A stretch of 64,000 nucleotides of DNA from Taudactylus pleione (taxonomy: Eukaryota; Chordata; Amphibia; Anura; Myobatrachidae): NCBI GenBank assembly GCA_031769625.1, contig JAUIMM010000738.1:1369501-1433500 (forward strand), written 5' to 3'. The position numbers and the translations under genes were made by a program. Under the pieces are notes generated by a model, which did not search any database, had not been told where the DNA came from, and was given only the letters and a program-made list of their open reading frames with translations. Positions 21,962-32,924 of the stretch are shown piece by piece (the first letter of the stretch is position 1; each line of letters starts with the position of its first letter).

Positions 21962-22976
21962 CTTTGACGGCGTGGCTCTTGAATCTTCCACCTTAAGAGC
22001 AAAGGGTTTTTCCAGTTCTGTAATTCAGACGATGCTTAGGGCAAGAAAGCCTGCCTCTGCCCACATCTATTACAGGGTTTGGCATTCTTTTGGTCAGTGG
22101 TGTTCCCACAGAAAATATGATCCTAAGGTGTTTAGGATTTCCAGGGTACTGGCTTTTCTCCAGGCAGGTTTAGACCGGGGTCTAAGTCAGATTACTTTGA
22201 GAGTGCAGGTTTCTGCACTAGCAGTCTAGTTCCAGAGGAAGATTGCCTCATTACCAGATGTTAGAATTATTTTTCAAGCAGTTCTGCAAGTTCAGCCTCC
22301 TTTTGTCCCACTGGTAGCACCGTGGGATCTGTCTTTGGTTCTTAAGGGGCTACAAACTCCCCCATTTGAAGCTTTGGACTCTGTGGATTTGAAATGGTTG
22401 ACAGCAAAGATACATTTTTCTCCTCGCTATTTCTACTGCACGCAGTGTCTCTGATTTGGCAGCGCTCTCTTGTCGCTCCCAATTTTTGATTTTTCACCAG
22501 GATAGAGCTGCTCTTCGTACAAGGGAGGGTTACCTTCCTAAGGTAGTGTCCCATTTTCATGTAAATGAAGAAATTGTAGTTCCAGCTTTTCAGGCTCCAG
22601 ATTTTTCTGAAGCCTCCCTGGATGCAGTTCGTGCTCTCCGTATCTATGTGGAGCGTACAAACTGTTAGAAAATCAGATGCTCTTTTTGTTATATATGGTT
22701 TTCACAAACGAGGATGGCCAGCTAACAAGCAGACTCTGGCAAGATGGCTACGCATGACTATCTCTTCAAACACTGTGACAGCACATTCTACTTGGTCTGT
22801 AGGGCCAATGTGGGCATTTAGTAGTGGTTGCTCTGCTGAACAGTTGTGTAAGGCAGCCACGTGGTCTTCAGTCCACACTTTTTTTTAGGTTCTATGCCTT
22901 TGATACTTTTGCCTCTCAGGATGCTTCCTTTGGGCGACGAGTTGTCCTTTTTGCTCAGGAGTGTCCTCCACCCTAG
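21960..22976 (+). pseudogene. DIRS tyrosine recombinase, inactive
   Basis: Order of blocks: core-binding part GFSSSVIQTMLRARKPAS and RVWHSFGQWC...KVFRISRVLAFLQAGLD, then the catalytic domain with ARSVSDLAA (first Arg), LRKSDALFVIYGFHKRG, TAHSTWSVGPMWAFSSG and AATWSSVHTFF(R)FYAFDTFASQD (Tyr). In the His-x-x-Arg motif the Arg position is Trp (HSTW), so the catalytic tetrad is broken even apart from the stops and frame changes. Ends at TAG 22974-22976. Confidence 0.86.
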
Positions 22977-23291
22977 GGGTACTGCATTAGGACATCCCAT
23001 GGTATCCCTGTGGTTCCCTATGGACCTTGAAGAAGAAATTAGAGTTATGGTAGACTTACCTTGATAACTCCTTTTCTTCTAGGTCCATAGGGTCCACAGG
23101 GCACCCACCCTGATGCACCTAGCTGCATGGGTAATCTTTTCTTTCGGCCACGGATTCCCTCATCTTGTGTAAGAGTGTTTCTGGTGTACCATTGCTCTTC
23201 TTTCTGGTCTTTCCTTCTCCTGCCTTGAGGCTTGTTAAAAAACTGAAGGCCTGTGGCTAGGGGTGGGCTATGTATGGAGAAGGACCCGAGG

Positions 23292-23459
23292 CAGCGGGAG
23301 CGACAGCATCAACGACCAGCAGGAGCATGTATCTCTGGTCGTTGACAGCATATCCACTGCACAATATTGCTAGGGATAACGATATCATTATCGTTCAAAT
23401 CATCCAATTTATCGTGTAGTCGATAAACCCTCAATCCAGTGTCTAAATTAACCTTAGCC
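23292..23459. repeat. MITE remnant with local palindromes
   Basis: AACGACCAGCAGGAGCATG faces CTCTGGTCGTTG, and CGATATCATTATCG is self-complementary. It follows the truncated right end of the DIRS element. Family uncertain. Confidence 0.4.
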
Positions 23460-23621
23460 CAGAGGTTCCCAAACAGTTCAGGTATTGGATATTTACATAG
23501 TTGAGCAAAGGTGACTTAATTAGTACCTCAGTCAATTTGATTTAACACCTGTGCTCAACCATGGATATCTCTAAAACCTAAACTGTTGAGGAGCCTTGAG
23601 GACCGTATTTGGGAACCTCTG
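23460..23621. mobile_element. hAT-like MITE
   Basis: Starts CAGAGGTTCCCAAACAGTT and ends TTTGGGAACCTCTG, flanked by CCTTAGCC (23452-23459) and CCCTAGCC (23622-23629), a 7/8-bp duplication as expected for hAT. Confidence 0.8.
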
Positions 23622-23653
23622 CCCTAGCCTAACCCTCCCCCTAGTGCCTAACC

Positions 23654-23838
23654 CAGTGGTTCCCAAACTCGGTCCTTAAGGCACCCTAGCAGTCCAGGTT
23701 CTAAAGATACCCATGCTTAAGCACAGATGACTTAATTAGTACTTCAGTCAGTTTGATTATACAATCTGTGTACAAGCATGTATATCCTTAAAACCTAGAC
23801 TGTTATGGTGCCTTGAGGTCTAAGATAGGGAAACCCTG
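23654..23838. mobile_element. hAT-like MITE
   Basis: Starts CAGTGGTTCCCAAACTCGG and ends with a decayed inverted copy (AGATAGGGAAACCCTG). It is flanked by GCCTAACC (23646-23653) and CCCTAACC (23839-23846), 7/8 identical. Confidence 0.78.
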
Positions 23839-24029
23839 CCCTAACCTTAAAAATTTTGAAAAGCCATAAAAAATGTCGACCTTTTGTACCTGTCGTCCTA
23901 TTCCATGTTGATCATTTGGTGTTGACCTTTACAATGTCGATCTTCTATCCGGATACCATATAAAGACAGTGACCACTTTAAAGGGTACATTTAAATAATA
24001 TGTACAGTTACTTTTTGTTACTGAAATAA

Positions 24030-24290
24030 AAATCCATAAAATCTGCACAATTGTTAATGCACATATTTATGCAGCCAATCGTGGAAACAGCTCAATGCAT
24101 AAAGGAATGCAGCCATGGTCAACAGTTTCAGTTGTAGTTCAGGCCGAACACCAGAATGGGGAAGAAAGGTGATATAATTGACTTTGGCCATGAATGCTTA
24201 TTGGTGCCAGTGTTGGTGGAATAAGTATCTTAGAAACTGCTGATCTACTGGCATTTTCACACACATCAATGTTGAGTATGGATGTGTGCG
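24030..24290 (+). pseudogene. Tc1-like transposase N-terminal relic
   Basis: ATG 24156 opens MGKKGD, the usual start of one fish/frog Tc1-like transposase group. It is followed, in shifted frame, by SILETADLLAFSHTSM, which corresponds to the helix-turn-helix ISETADLLGFSRTTV. Upstream non-coding sequence is also Tc1-like. The copy stops near 24290, so only the DNA-binding start of the gene survives. Confidence 0.7.
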
Positions 24291-25000
24291 GGAATATCTA
24301 TTTTGTAGAGTTGTATACATTTATTATAGTAATCCTCTAAAATGGTCAAGATTCATTTATTTAAGTGAGGTCAATATTAATGTAGGCTTTTTCACGTACA
24401 GCTTACTTTATGCTTTTGTTTTGTTTGTTTTTTATTTAACATTATTATGTTTGTAGTTTGCTGTTTGTTTTTTTGTATTCCAGCAAGTGTTGTTTTTTTC
24501 TTATATAAAACTTGCATTTGTCATTGGAAGGGGAAAAGTTCTAAATATGTGTCAGGCATACTGGGATGTAGTTAGATGATCTATTTGTTGATCTCTTTTG
24601 GGGGAACAAGTGATATTGTAACAGGCTTTAATACTGCAGCGGCGAATACTACTACGATCTGAACAACAAGCTGCTGTACGAACCGATAACATGGCGATAG
24701 CCCAAGGGGCTCTGGTCTTTAAAATGTTTAAAATGTTCTTTATCCAATAAAATGTTCTCTTGGTCTATGTACCAATATTTGCTTTTCATCTAGTGCTCTC
24801 TTTTCTAATAAGATAACAACAGGCCATGATGATTACTTATAATACTTAATTACGTTAATTAAGAAATATAAATGCCTGAACTGCCAGAACCTGATTTTTA
24901 ATATGAAGGGTGGAAATGTTCGACTACAGCATGAATTCTTTTCCAAAATAAGTATATAAATAGGGACTTGATAGACCAGTTTGAGTTTTGTTAAGTGAAA
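24291..25000. other. Unassigned AT-rich sequence
   Basis: T-rich tracts (TTTGTTTTGTTTG near 24415-24480) and no supported gene, TIR pair or RNA. Confidence 0.4.
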
Positions 25001-25002
25001 TA

Positions 25003-25756
25003 CACTATTGAATGGAAAAAAGTATTTGGCCACACCTGTTAATTATTGTATTGAGGTGTTTCAATCAGACCCATTGCCACAGGTGTATAAAATCAAGCCC
25101 CTAGCCATGCAGTCTCCATTTGCAAACATTTGTGATACAAAATGGGTAGTTCTGAAGAGCTCAGTGACTTCAGGCTTGGTACTGTGATAGGATGCCACCT
25201 TTGCAATAAGACGGTTCTTGAAATTTCATCCCTGCTGGATATTCCACGGTCAACTGTAAGTGATATTATTAGGAAGTGGAAGCATTTAGGAACAACAGCA
25301 ACTCAGCCATGAAGCGGAAGACCACGTAAAATCACAGAGTGGGGTCAACGACTGCTAAGGCGCATGGTGCGTAAAAGTCGCCAATGCTCTGCTGAGTCCA
25401 TAACTGAAGAGTTCTAAACCTCCACTGGCATTAATATAAGCACAAAAACTGTGCATCGGGAGCTTAATGGAATGTGTCTCCATGGCCGGGCAGCTGCATG
25501 CAAGCCTCACATCACTAAGCCCAATGCCAAGCGTCGGATGGAGTGGTGTAAAGCACACCGACACTGGACTGTGGAGCAGTGGAAACGTGTTCTGTGGAGT
25601 GACGAATCACGCTTCTCTGTTTAGCAGTCAGATGGGCGAGTCTGAATTTGGTGGATGCTGGGAGAACGTTACCTCGTTACCTGTCTGACTGCATTGTGCC
25701 AAATGTGAAGTTTTGTGGAGGAGGGATAATGGTATGGGGCTGTTTTTCCAGGGTTT
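25003..25756 (+). pseudogene. Tc1-like transposon, 3'-truncated, multiple stops
   Basis: Left TIR-like start CACTATTGAATGGAAAAAAG next to TA (25001-25002), then CACAGGTGTATAAAATCAAG. ATG 25142 begins MGSSEELSDFRLGTVIG, with the HTH region SSLLDIPRSTVSDIIRKW and later VLWSDESRF carrying the first catalytic Asp. Stops occur near 25311, 25415 and 25622. The homology ends at [10 protein letters not shown], before the second and third catalytic residues, so the 3' half is deleted. It differs in sequence from the relics at 1-700 and 24030-24290. Confidence 0.88.
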
Positions 25757-25991
25757 GGGTTTTTGTAGAAACTTAAAATAATTGATAAGGCTTTAATAAT
25801 TTGCAGGCATTGTGCTACCTCTGCACATCAAGTGAGGGGGTGATTCATTAGCCTCAAGATTCTGCCAGAACCTTGTGCGCTAATATAACCCAGGTTATCT
25901 GGTCAGGATAAACACACTACTTTATCATTGCATGCAATAGAGCTGCTAGAAAAAAAACAAATGAGTTCTCCTTCCTGTATTCACCCATATT

Positions 25992-26376
25992 GGGCCTGAT
26001 TCAGAGTAGTACTTAACTGCACACCACAGGGAAGCAGCTGTGCAATACCGTATAACTCATTTGCATTTGCAGCAGGGAGGTGTCCAGCGTAAATAGACAC
26101 CTCCTGACTGCATCGCAGATCCTAGTGCTTGCCCCTTGCAGAGCAGTAGCCAAGGCCAGAAAGTCTGCGTCTTCTGATACCGACCCTGGCCTCGGCACCC
26201 CCAGAAAATGGGGGTGACACGTCCACTCACCACCCCCTAACAGCCACAGCCTGTCAATCAGGCTGCGGCTTGGGAGAACTGCACATGCGCAGTACAGATC
26301 CTGCACATGCATGGATCTCTAACAATTGGAGTGGTAAGCAAACCATTGGGTTTGCATACTACTCTGAATCAGGTCC
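25992..26376. repeat. GGCCTGATTCAG-type TIR element, copy 2
   Basis: GGGCCTGATTCAGAGTAGTA at the left is inverted as TACTACTCTGAATCAGGTCC at the right. Flanked by ATT (25989-25991 and 26377-26379). Interior unrelated in sequence to the 20774 copy. Non-coding. Confidence 0.88.
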
Positions 26377-27607
26377 ATTGTGCATAGCCTCACTTTGCAC
26401 TGTACCACAAACTTAATAGCATCTACAATATTATTTCCACGTCTAAAAGTGCGAGGCAGTTCACAATGTTACATTTCAGATATTATGGGTCCTATTCAAC
26501 AAAGCAGTTTTTCCTAAAATTTTGCAGAAACTACAGTCTCTGCATACATTTATGTATCAACGCCGTGTACTAATGCAGGATATTTCACAGAAACCTCCTG
26601 CAAAAGGCTATTTATCACTGCAGATCACAGTTAAATAGATGGGGACTATGGTCTGACCCCTATGTACCAAACTCCATAAAGCAAAGCTTTTCGGAGTTTG
26701 GCCCTATTGGTTTTCGCCATCCTCAGATGACATAAACTGCTTTATTCCTATGGTGGGATTCTTGCAGGATCTTAAGATCCTTCTCCCACAGCCTCCGTCT
26801 GCTGGTGAAAACTGACACTGTACATGTAATGTCGGAATCCCAGGAGAAGTCTTCACAAATCCGATGTGGATAGCATCTAACTCACAGGGACAGCGGATAT
26901 CGGTACCGTTGTCCCTGCAAGTTATCTTTATTATATAGAAGGAGAAATTTTGTTTAAAATTAAAAAGTCCCTCTCTATACCACCTGTTAATAAAAGCAGC
27001 ATTCCCATGATTATTAATACATAGGCCCTTTAAATTCTTGACATTATTGAAACTTGCATGTATAGTTGAGAATATTTTAAAACACTTTCATATTGTATCA
27101 ACTATATTGCAGTTTTAGTATCCCCTTAAACAGAGGTGTGGCTGCACATGATTAGAGGAGCAAACACTATGCATGCTAGCACTAATAAATGCAAAGTGAA
27201 AGAAAATTATCCAGACTGCTCTGTGTGCACAGAGGAAGGGACCGGTCAGGATTACCTAAAGGCCCATACATCAGCAACAGATTGTCACAATTCCCCATTA
27301 CCCAGACATCGGGGTCGGGGCATTGGTGAAATCCAACATGTTGGATTTCCTTGATTTGCCAAAATATGATTGGGATCGGCATATCAAAAAGTTTTAACAT
27401 GAAAAATTTCCCTGACAGATCAGCGTTTCTGATCGGCAGTTTCGGTTGGATCGGGGAAACAGCCACCTCATGTATGGGGCACTTAAGTTTCACCAGGACA
27501 ATCAATAAAATGTATAAAAAAAGGTGTAACATAACTATCATTGTGTGTAACAGAACAGCTTACCAGGATCTTAATGTAGGTGTACCAAACTAGTGTTGTG
27601 CGTAACT
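26377..27607. other. Unassigned repeat-like sequence
   Basis: No gene is supported. GGGTCCTATTCAACAAAGC (about 26488) and AATACATAGGCCCTTTA (about 27018), plus AAGGCCCATACATCAG (27261) and CATGTATGGGGCAC (27469), look like ends of degraded MITEs, but pairings and duplications could not be confirmed. Confidence 0.35.
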
Positions 27608-27608
27608 C

Positions 27609-28478
27609 AAGGCCGATACACACTAGACAATGTTAGCATCGGGACCCGGCAGGGTGCTGGCATCAGCAAGTGAGTACACACTTGCTGATGTCGAGAGTGA
27701 TGGAGCGACAGCAGGGGCCATGCTACATTCGGCAGCATGGCCCCCACTGACGATATTGCAGGTCCAACGAATGATATCATAGGCAAACGCAGGGGGGGTT
27801 CCGTCTGCCTGGAAACCCCCCTCCCCAGCACACACATGACCACAGTAGAAATAGTAATAGAGTAGAATTTTGCTAGTGTTGCATGTTCTTCTCAGTATCA
27901 CAAATGAAATAATTAGCACCATCTGTGGATCTTTTTACATGTATTAGACAGAAATAAATAACATGTGCACCAACTAGGAGATCTGGAAAACATGCACTAT
28001 GAGAGATGCACTGCTATAGAGCCCAATATGTACATATATGTCCAGGGCAGTGCTAGGTTCTTCTGCTGCTCCTCCAGGCTCCCGAACTTGCTCCAATAGT
28101 CTGGAATTGTGCACACATCAAAAATAAAAACATCCAGCTCAGGAAGGATGGCCCTACTGCTGCATCTAATGGCTTACTGTGATCTCTGGTCCTGTATATG
28201 CTGGAATTGTGATACACAATACACTTTGTATGACGCATATTAAAACTGGTTGAGTACTAATTCTGCTCTCTTCATGGACTGGCCACACTCGCTCTAAAAT
28301 AAAGCATTTGGAAACCCTCCTCTAGAAATCCTGCATTTGCCACCGGATGTCGCTGACGACGCACGAGAGCTCACATTGTCAGCGATATAGCCGGTACACA
28401 CTGGATGATGTGGACGATATGTTTTCCGATCCGCTGGATCGCATGACATATCGTCTAGTTAGTGTGTACCCGGCTTAA
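27609..28478. repeat. TACACACTA-type MITE hosting another TIR element
   Basis: Outer ends AGGCCGATACACACTAGAC (27609) and CTAGTTAGTGTGTACCCGGC (to about 28475) are inverted. A second element at 27782-28341 is inserted within it. The outer arms contain several GATATCGTC-like blocks typical of fold-back MITEs. Confidence 0.6.
27782..28341 (-). repeat. Non-autonomous TIR element, inverted copy of the CCNG2-intron element
   Basis: Ends GGCAAACGCAGG and CCTGCATTTGCC. Reverse-complement homologous to 4589-5173. It contains shared shadow ORFs, which reflect repeat homology and not a gene. Confidence 0.72.
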
Positions 28479-28520
28479 CAGAACAGCTTAACAGGATCTT
28501 AATGTAGACATTCCATCTGC

Positions 28521-28545
28521 TTTTTTTTTAACAACAATAATGTTT
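28521..28545 (-). terminator. LINE 3' end: AATAAA and poly(A) tail
   Basis: On the - strand the sequence reads AATAAACATTATTGTTGTT followed by a run of A at 28529-28521, marking the insertion's 3' end. Confidence 0.7.
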
Positions 28546-28899
28546 ATTAAAGATTTTTAAAGTATTAAAAGAAATGGGGGGTTATAATGGCGAAAGCGGG
28601 GGGGGGGGGATTAACAACAAAAATATACCAATTGTCAGTATTACAAATTAACATCCAGAGTTACAGTAAAACAGAAGTACAACATGTAATATCTTGCCAT
28701 CAAATACAGTCAAAAGGTCATGATAGTACATAGATATCAGTCTAACAAGAAAAGAAAAAAAACTAAAATCCGAATCAGATATCTTGCCATGCCAAGACTG
28801 GTGAACCTGGGGGAGGGGGGCTAGATACAGGGATCTGTTGGAGAGTGCTAGCTCCAGCCCCCTCAGTAACAGTAGTAAACAGCATAAGTCTCCATTTTA

Positions 28900-29540
28900 A
28901 AATTATACTGGACTTTTTTAAATTACAAAAGGCAGAGTAGGAGGATTTGGAGATTTCCGCAATTGAGCCAATGTAGCACTATCTGCAAGTAAAATTTGGC
29001 CTGTCAGATAACATTTACTTTGGGAATAGAACTGGGGGCACCAGTTGAGCAAAGCACGACTGGGCACTCCCAAAAAACATGAAAAAGAGTACCCTCCTGC
29101 GAACATTGCCTCCAGCAGAATTTCGAGTAGGAGGACCACATTTTGTGCAGCTTAAGTGGAGTAAAATAGAGTTGATGAACTAATTTAAAGTGCATCTCAA
29201 TATGATTAGTGCACCTAGATATATGAAATGAGTTACTGTAAATACTTTCCCATTGTAGGGGGGTAAAAGTGCACTGCAAATCAGATTCCCAATGGAGTTG
29301 GGCTGTAGATTAGTGAATAGGTGCAGGCTAAACAAACATATACCACAAAAAGAAATATCCCCTCTAGAAGCTTGAAAAGATAGTTTACTCAAGAGCAATG
29401 GGGGAGGTAGGGACAAAGCTCTAGGTAATTTATACATATCACAAAGCCAATGTGCTATTTGGAGATATGAATAGTGGGCTGTAGTGGGAACTCTAAAAGT
29501 TGATTGAATTTGGGAGATAGGTAATGGTATGGCTCATTGG
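28900..29540 (-). pseudogene. LINE ORF2 C-terminal part with Cys-rich motif
   Basis: On the - strand, CWRQCSQEGTLFHVFWECP (about 29105-29050) fits the C-x-x-C...H...C C-terminal motif of L1-type ORF2. It is preceded by KLVHQLYFTPLKLHKMW and followed by 3' UTR. Stops and frame changes are present. Confidence 0.75.
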
Positions 29541-29572
29541 TAGCCAAAAATAATAGTCCTGCTCAGCCTTGT

Positions 29573-30660
29573 ACGTTGGAATATCTTGGCTGGATGCGGC
29601 CGGGTGGACACCTGAAGGGCTGGAGGAGCTAGTTCCAAAATGTGCCTTGAGAGCCAATAGTTGAGGTGCAGCCTTTGGGCCGGTAGCAGCCCCTGGGCTG
29701 GATGGGCCTGTGGGCCAATAAGTGGTGATGCGGCCTTTGGGCCAGTAGCAGCCTTTGGGCTGGACGAGGCCTGTGGGCCTAATAGTTGGGATGCTGCCTT
29801 TGGGCCTGTAGTAGCCTCTGGGCTGGATGAGGCCTGTGAGCCTATAAGTTGAGATGCAGCCCTTTGGGCTGGTAGCAGCTGCTGGGCTGAGTTGTTGCCT
29901 TGAGGGCAGGAAAACTTTGGCAGGATGTGGCCTTGGGCCAAGATACACTGAGTAAAGCTGCAGCCCCCGGGCTGAATGGCAGCCTTGAGGGCTGAAGGAC
30001 TTGGCTAGGAGATGTTGTGGTGCACCAATGTCGCCGGGATGACACAAGCGGTTGTACACCAGATTGCATACTCAAGACGCCCAGGTGCGCTTAATGCTGC
30101 CGGGATGACACAAGCGGGATGTACACAGGATTGCGCACTCTGGACTCTGAGTGTGGCCTGTGCCGCCTAGATGACACAAATGGCAAAGGCAGGAATGGAG
30201 ACCGTGCCGCCAAGATGACACAAACGGCAGGTAACGCAGATGTGGACCGTGCCACCAAGATGACACAAACGGCAGGAACAATGGAGCTGGCTGGATACTG
30301 GAACTCGACTGTGAACAGGAGGCCATCAAAACCGGAAACACGTGAAACGCTATTACTGGCAAGGAGTGAAGGGCTGGCTGGAATTTAACAGAAACAGGGC
30401 CCCACCAGAGCAAGTCTCCCTAATGACAGATTACTGAGCACCTGGGCTGTGTTCAGACAGGAGAATCAATCAGTGTGCACCTGATAGTGCGCACAGACAG
30501 GCAGTAATTAGTGCAGAGGCTGAGCAGCAACCCAGACTGGAACTGCAAACAATATGCTGCTAACCACAGATCCTAACAGGAGGAAGGAGGAGACTTCAGC
30601 AAATGCTTGACCGGCATTCACGCCGCACAGCATTGGCAGTGCGGCAGCTTGTGACAGTAA
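29573..30660. repeat. Unassigned insertion in the LINE, with two tandem-repeat arrays
   Basis: LINE ORF2 homology stops near 30660 and resumes near 29570, so about 1.1 kb was inserted. It holds four copies of a 61-63-bp unit (29653-29902) and three to four copies of a unit around GATGACACAAACGGCAGG (about 30010-30290, roughly 50 bp). GC content is higher than in the surroundings. No TIR, LTR or protein family was recognised. Confidence 0.6.
29653..29902 (-). repeat. Minisatellite, four 61-63-bp units
   Basis: Units start at 29653, 29714, 29777 and 29840, each with GCCTTTGGGC, GTAGCAGC and GGGCTGGA blocks. On the - strand the 63-bp period gives an uninterrupted 21-residue repeat (for example GPQASSSPKAATGPKAA), so the frame stays open. 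This is a consequence of the period and not evidence for a protein. Confidence 0.85.
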
Positions 30661-31536
30661 TAAAGTATCACCTAAAAGAAGGTCACTGAGAGTAGATGCC
30701 CCTTGGGATATCCATAAGGTAAGAGACAGAAGGGGAATTAAAAAACTCAACGCTTTAAGAGATAAGTCTCTGGACAGTAGACCTCCAATCCACACTAGAG
30801 ATGACAGTAGTATCCCAGACCCTCAGAGCGTCAGTAATGCCTAGTATGCAGAACTTAGGAAGAGAGCAGATCCATTTTAGGAGCCAAAGTAGGTCTGCTA
30901 GAGGAAATTCCGCCATGGTAGCACGTTCTAGATCAACCCAGGGCTTGACCCCAGGGGCAGGAACCAGTTGCTAATGTATGCCAAAATGCAGGATGATTGA
31001 TAAAGGGAAAGGCCAGGGAGTTTAAGCCCACCAAATCTCTTTGGAAGAGCCTTCTTATGGGCTGCTAATCGTGAGGGCTTGTTTTTCCAAACATATGATA
31101 CCATTAGTATTTTAAACATTGTTAAATTGCAGGAGGGAAAAAGGTAAGGGATAGTTCTAAACAGATACATTAATTCAGGAAGTAATGTCATTTTGAAGGC
31201 AGCAATCTGGTAAGTAGAGACGTAGTCTTCCAAGTATAGTGAAAATTCCATTTGAGGAGAGATAGTGAAGATGTGGAAGTATTAATTGGGAGGGCTTCAG
31301 ATTTATAGGTATTTAGTTTATAAAAAGAGGCAGCACTAAAGTAATCTAAAATGTTGTGTAAGACAGGTAGAGAAGTTAAGGGTTTGGTAACAAATAGTAG
31401 GACGTCAAAGACAGCAAAGAGTTGTGAGGCGTAGCTGGGGAATTCTGTAGAGTCAATAATTTTTTGAGCTAAGGGTTCCATAGCAAGGACAAAAATGAGG
31501 GGGGAAAGCGGACAGCCCTGCCTAGTATCATTAAAG
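30661..31536 (-). pseudogene. LINE ORF2, RT C-terminal half
   Basis: The block NDTRQGCPLSPLIFVLAMEPLAQKI (31533-31455, - strand) is RT motif B and following helix. It is followed by fragments SEALPINTSTSSLSLLKW, RTIPYLFPSCNLTMFKILM and ALPKRFGGLKLPGLSLY. The catalytic FADD block is degraded (FAVFDVLLFV). Frames differ among blocks. Confidence 0.82.
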
Positions 31537-32074
31537 GGAATACATACGGTTAACCACCGGCCACATGGCCGGTGGTTCAAATCCCGACAGTGTGGGCCCG
31601 GCAGGGTTGAAAATCCTGATCGTCCAAGGTAAGTATGTTCTAACCTAATTTTACCCCCTAACCCTACCTTAGGGGTGCCTAACCCTAACCTCCCCCAAGT
31701 GCCTAACCCTAATCCCCCCTCTAAGTGCCTAAACAGAACCCCCCCTTCCCCACCGCCTAAACCTAAGTCCCCCAGGGGGGTGCCTAACCCTAACATCCCC
31801 TTGGGGTTGCCTAACCCTCCCTTCCCCTAGCCTAAACCTAAACTCCCAGGGAAGTGCCTAACCCTAAGTCCCCCCCGGGAACCCTAAACCTAACCCTCCT
31901 CCGACCATCCCCGCGGCTGTCCACGCCTGTCGCTCGGCTTACCTTCGATTGGTAAGCCGGGTGTCGGGCTCCCGGCGTAAGTGTAATGACCAGCGTCATT
32001 AGACACCTGCCGGGATTAAACAGTCCGGATGCCGACGGTTGGCATTTAGACTTTTGGCATCACGACTGCATCCC
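31537..32074 (+). repeat. CCCTAA-rich MITE, copy 2 (nested in LINE ORF2)
   Basis: Starts GGAATACATACGG, ends CGACTGCATCCC, and is flanked by identical CATTAAAG (31529-31536 and 32075-32082). Removing the element and one duplication restores the LINE reading ...NTFTSFNDTRQGCPL. The body has GGTAAGTATG followed by CCTAACCCTAACCTCCCC-type tandem units, and a CCACCGGCCACATGGCCGGTGG palindrome near 31554-31575. Confidence 0.92.
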
Positions 32075-32082
32075 CATTAAAG

Positions 32083-32712
32083 CTAGTGAATGTGTTGGAG
32101 AGAAAGCCGTTGATAAAAACCCATGCAGAAGGGTGTTGGTATAAAGCTATTATTGAGTCAAGAATGGCCACGCCAAAACCAAAGAGAGACAACGTACAGT
32201 ATGCTTCATATAATCCCAATTAAGATGGTCAAAGGCTTTCTCAGCATCTAAAGAAAGCGACACTAATTGTTCTTGGGACCGAGACAGAAATTGGATTATA
32301 TTAAACACTCTGCGGGTATTATCAGAGGCTTTACGATCCAACACAAATCCAACCTGATCTGGATGTATAAGCTGTAGGAGAAGGGGAGATAGTCGGTTTG
32401 CTATGAGCCGAGCAAATAGGTAGGTAGGTTGTGGAGTCACAGCGTCAGACGGCAAATTATAGAGAGTAGCATAGTATTGTGCAAAAAGGTTGGAAATGTG
32501 TTGGGGATTAAACGTCCTTTTATTCTGGCCATAAATTAAGCAATGGATTCTATTCTGCGCCCATTGGCCACGTAATTTACGAGCTAGCATTCTACTGGCT
32601 TTATTACCTGCTGTGTAAAACTTATGCCTACTTTTAGTAAGGGCTGACTGCATACAATCCAGAAATAGTTTCTGCAGTCTCAGTCTAACCGAGACCAGTT
32701 GCTTTTTTAATT
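32083..32712 (-). pseudogene. LINE ORF2, RT N-terminal half
   Basis: On the - strand, LIHPDQVGFVLDRKASDNTRRV and VSLSLDAEKAFDHLNWDYM give RT fingers/motif A, with Asp in SLDAEKAFD. Upstream is the linker SNLFAQYYATLYNLPSDAV. Frames are partly open (711-base ORF), but the long ORF also runs through an inserted MITE at 32721-32924. Confidence 0.85.
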
Positions 32713-32720
32713 CCCTAGTA

Positions 32721-32924
32721 CACAGGTTCTTAAACTCGGTCCTCAGGACCCCAAACAGTGCATGTTTTCCAGGTCTCTTCACAGAATCACAAGTGAGATA
32801 TATAGCTATACCTGTGGATCTTTTAAAATGTGTCAGTGAGTAATGAGTACACCTGTGCACCTGCTAGGGGACCTGGAAAACGTGACCTGTGTGGGGTCTT
32901 GAGGTCCGAGTTTGAGAACCACTG
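32721..32924. mobile_element. hAT-like MITE nested in LINE ORF2
   Basis: Ends CACAGGTTCTTAAACTCGG and GAGTTTGAGAACCACTG. Identical 8-bp duplication CCCTAGTA at 32713-32720 and 32925-32932. Same family as the element at 53117-53855. Confidence 0.9.

Larger units (their letters stand above)
16600..23290 (+). mobile_element. DIRS-type retrotransposon, near full length, with nested insertions
   Basis: Order: left inverted terminus (about 16600-16745), ORF1/gag-like region, RT, RNase H, tyrosine recombinase, internal complementary region (about 23020-23105), partial right inverted terminus (about 23225-23290). Left terminus ACAGGCCTTCAGTTGTTT is inverted at the right as ACTGAAGGCCTGTGGCTA. Two MITEs (19994-20495 and 20774-21324) split RT/RNase H. 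All ORFs carry stops or frameshifts. Removing both insertions leaves an element of about 5.6 kb. Confidence 0.88.
23430..23960 (+). repeat. CCCTAA/ATGTCGAC-type repeat carrying two hAT-like MITEs
   Basis: Host repeat fragments CCTAACCCTCCCCCTAGTGCCTAACC and, after 23840, AATGTCGACC, GTTGACC and AATGTCGATC belong with the repeat at 55380-55645. Two MITEs sit inside it and are listed separately. Confidence 0.5.

Noticed and set aside
29493..30059. 188-codon Pro/Ala/Ser-rich ORF on the - strand
   Set aside because: Generated by a 63-bp minisatellite; no start context, family or splice evidence.
31620..31900. Interstitial telomere or chromosome-fusion site
   Set aside because: Units are degenerate, lie within a TIR element with an 8-bp duplication and recur at five other places.
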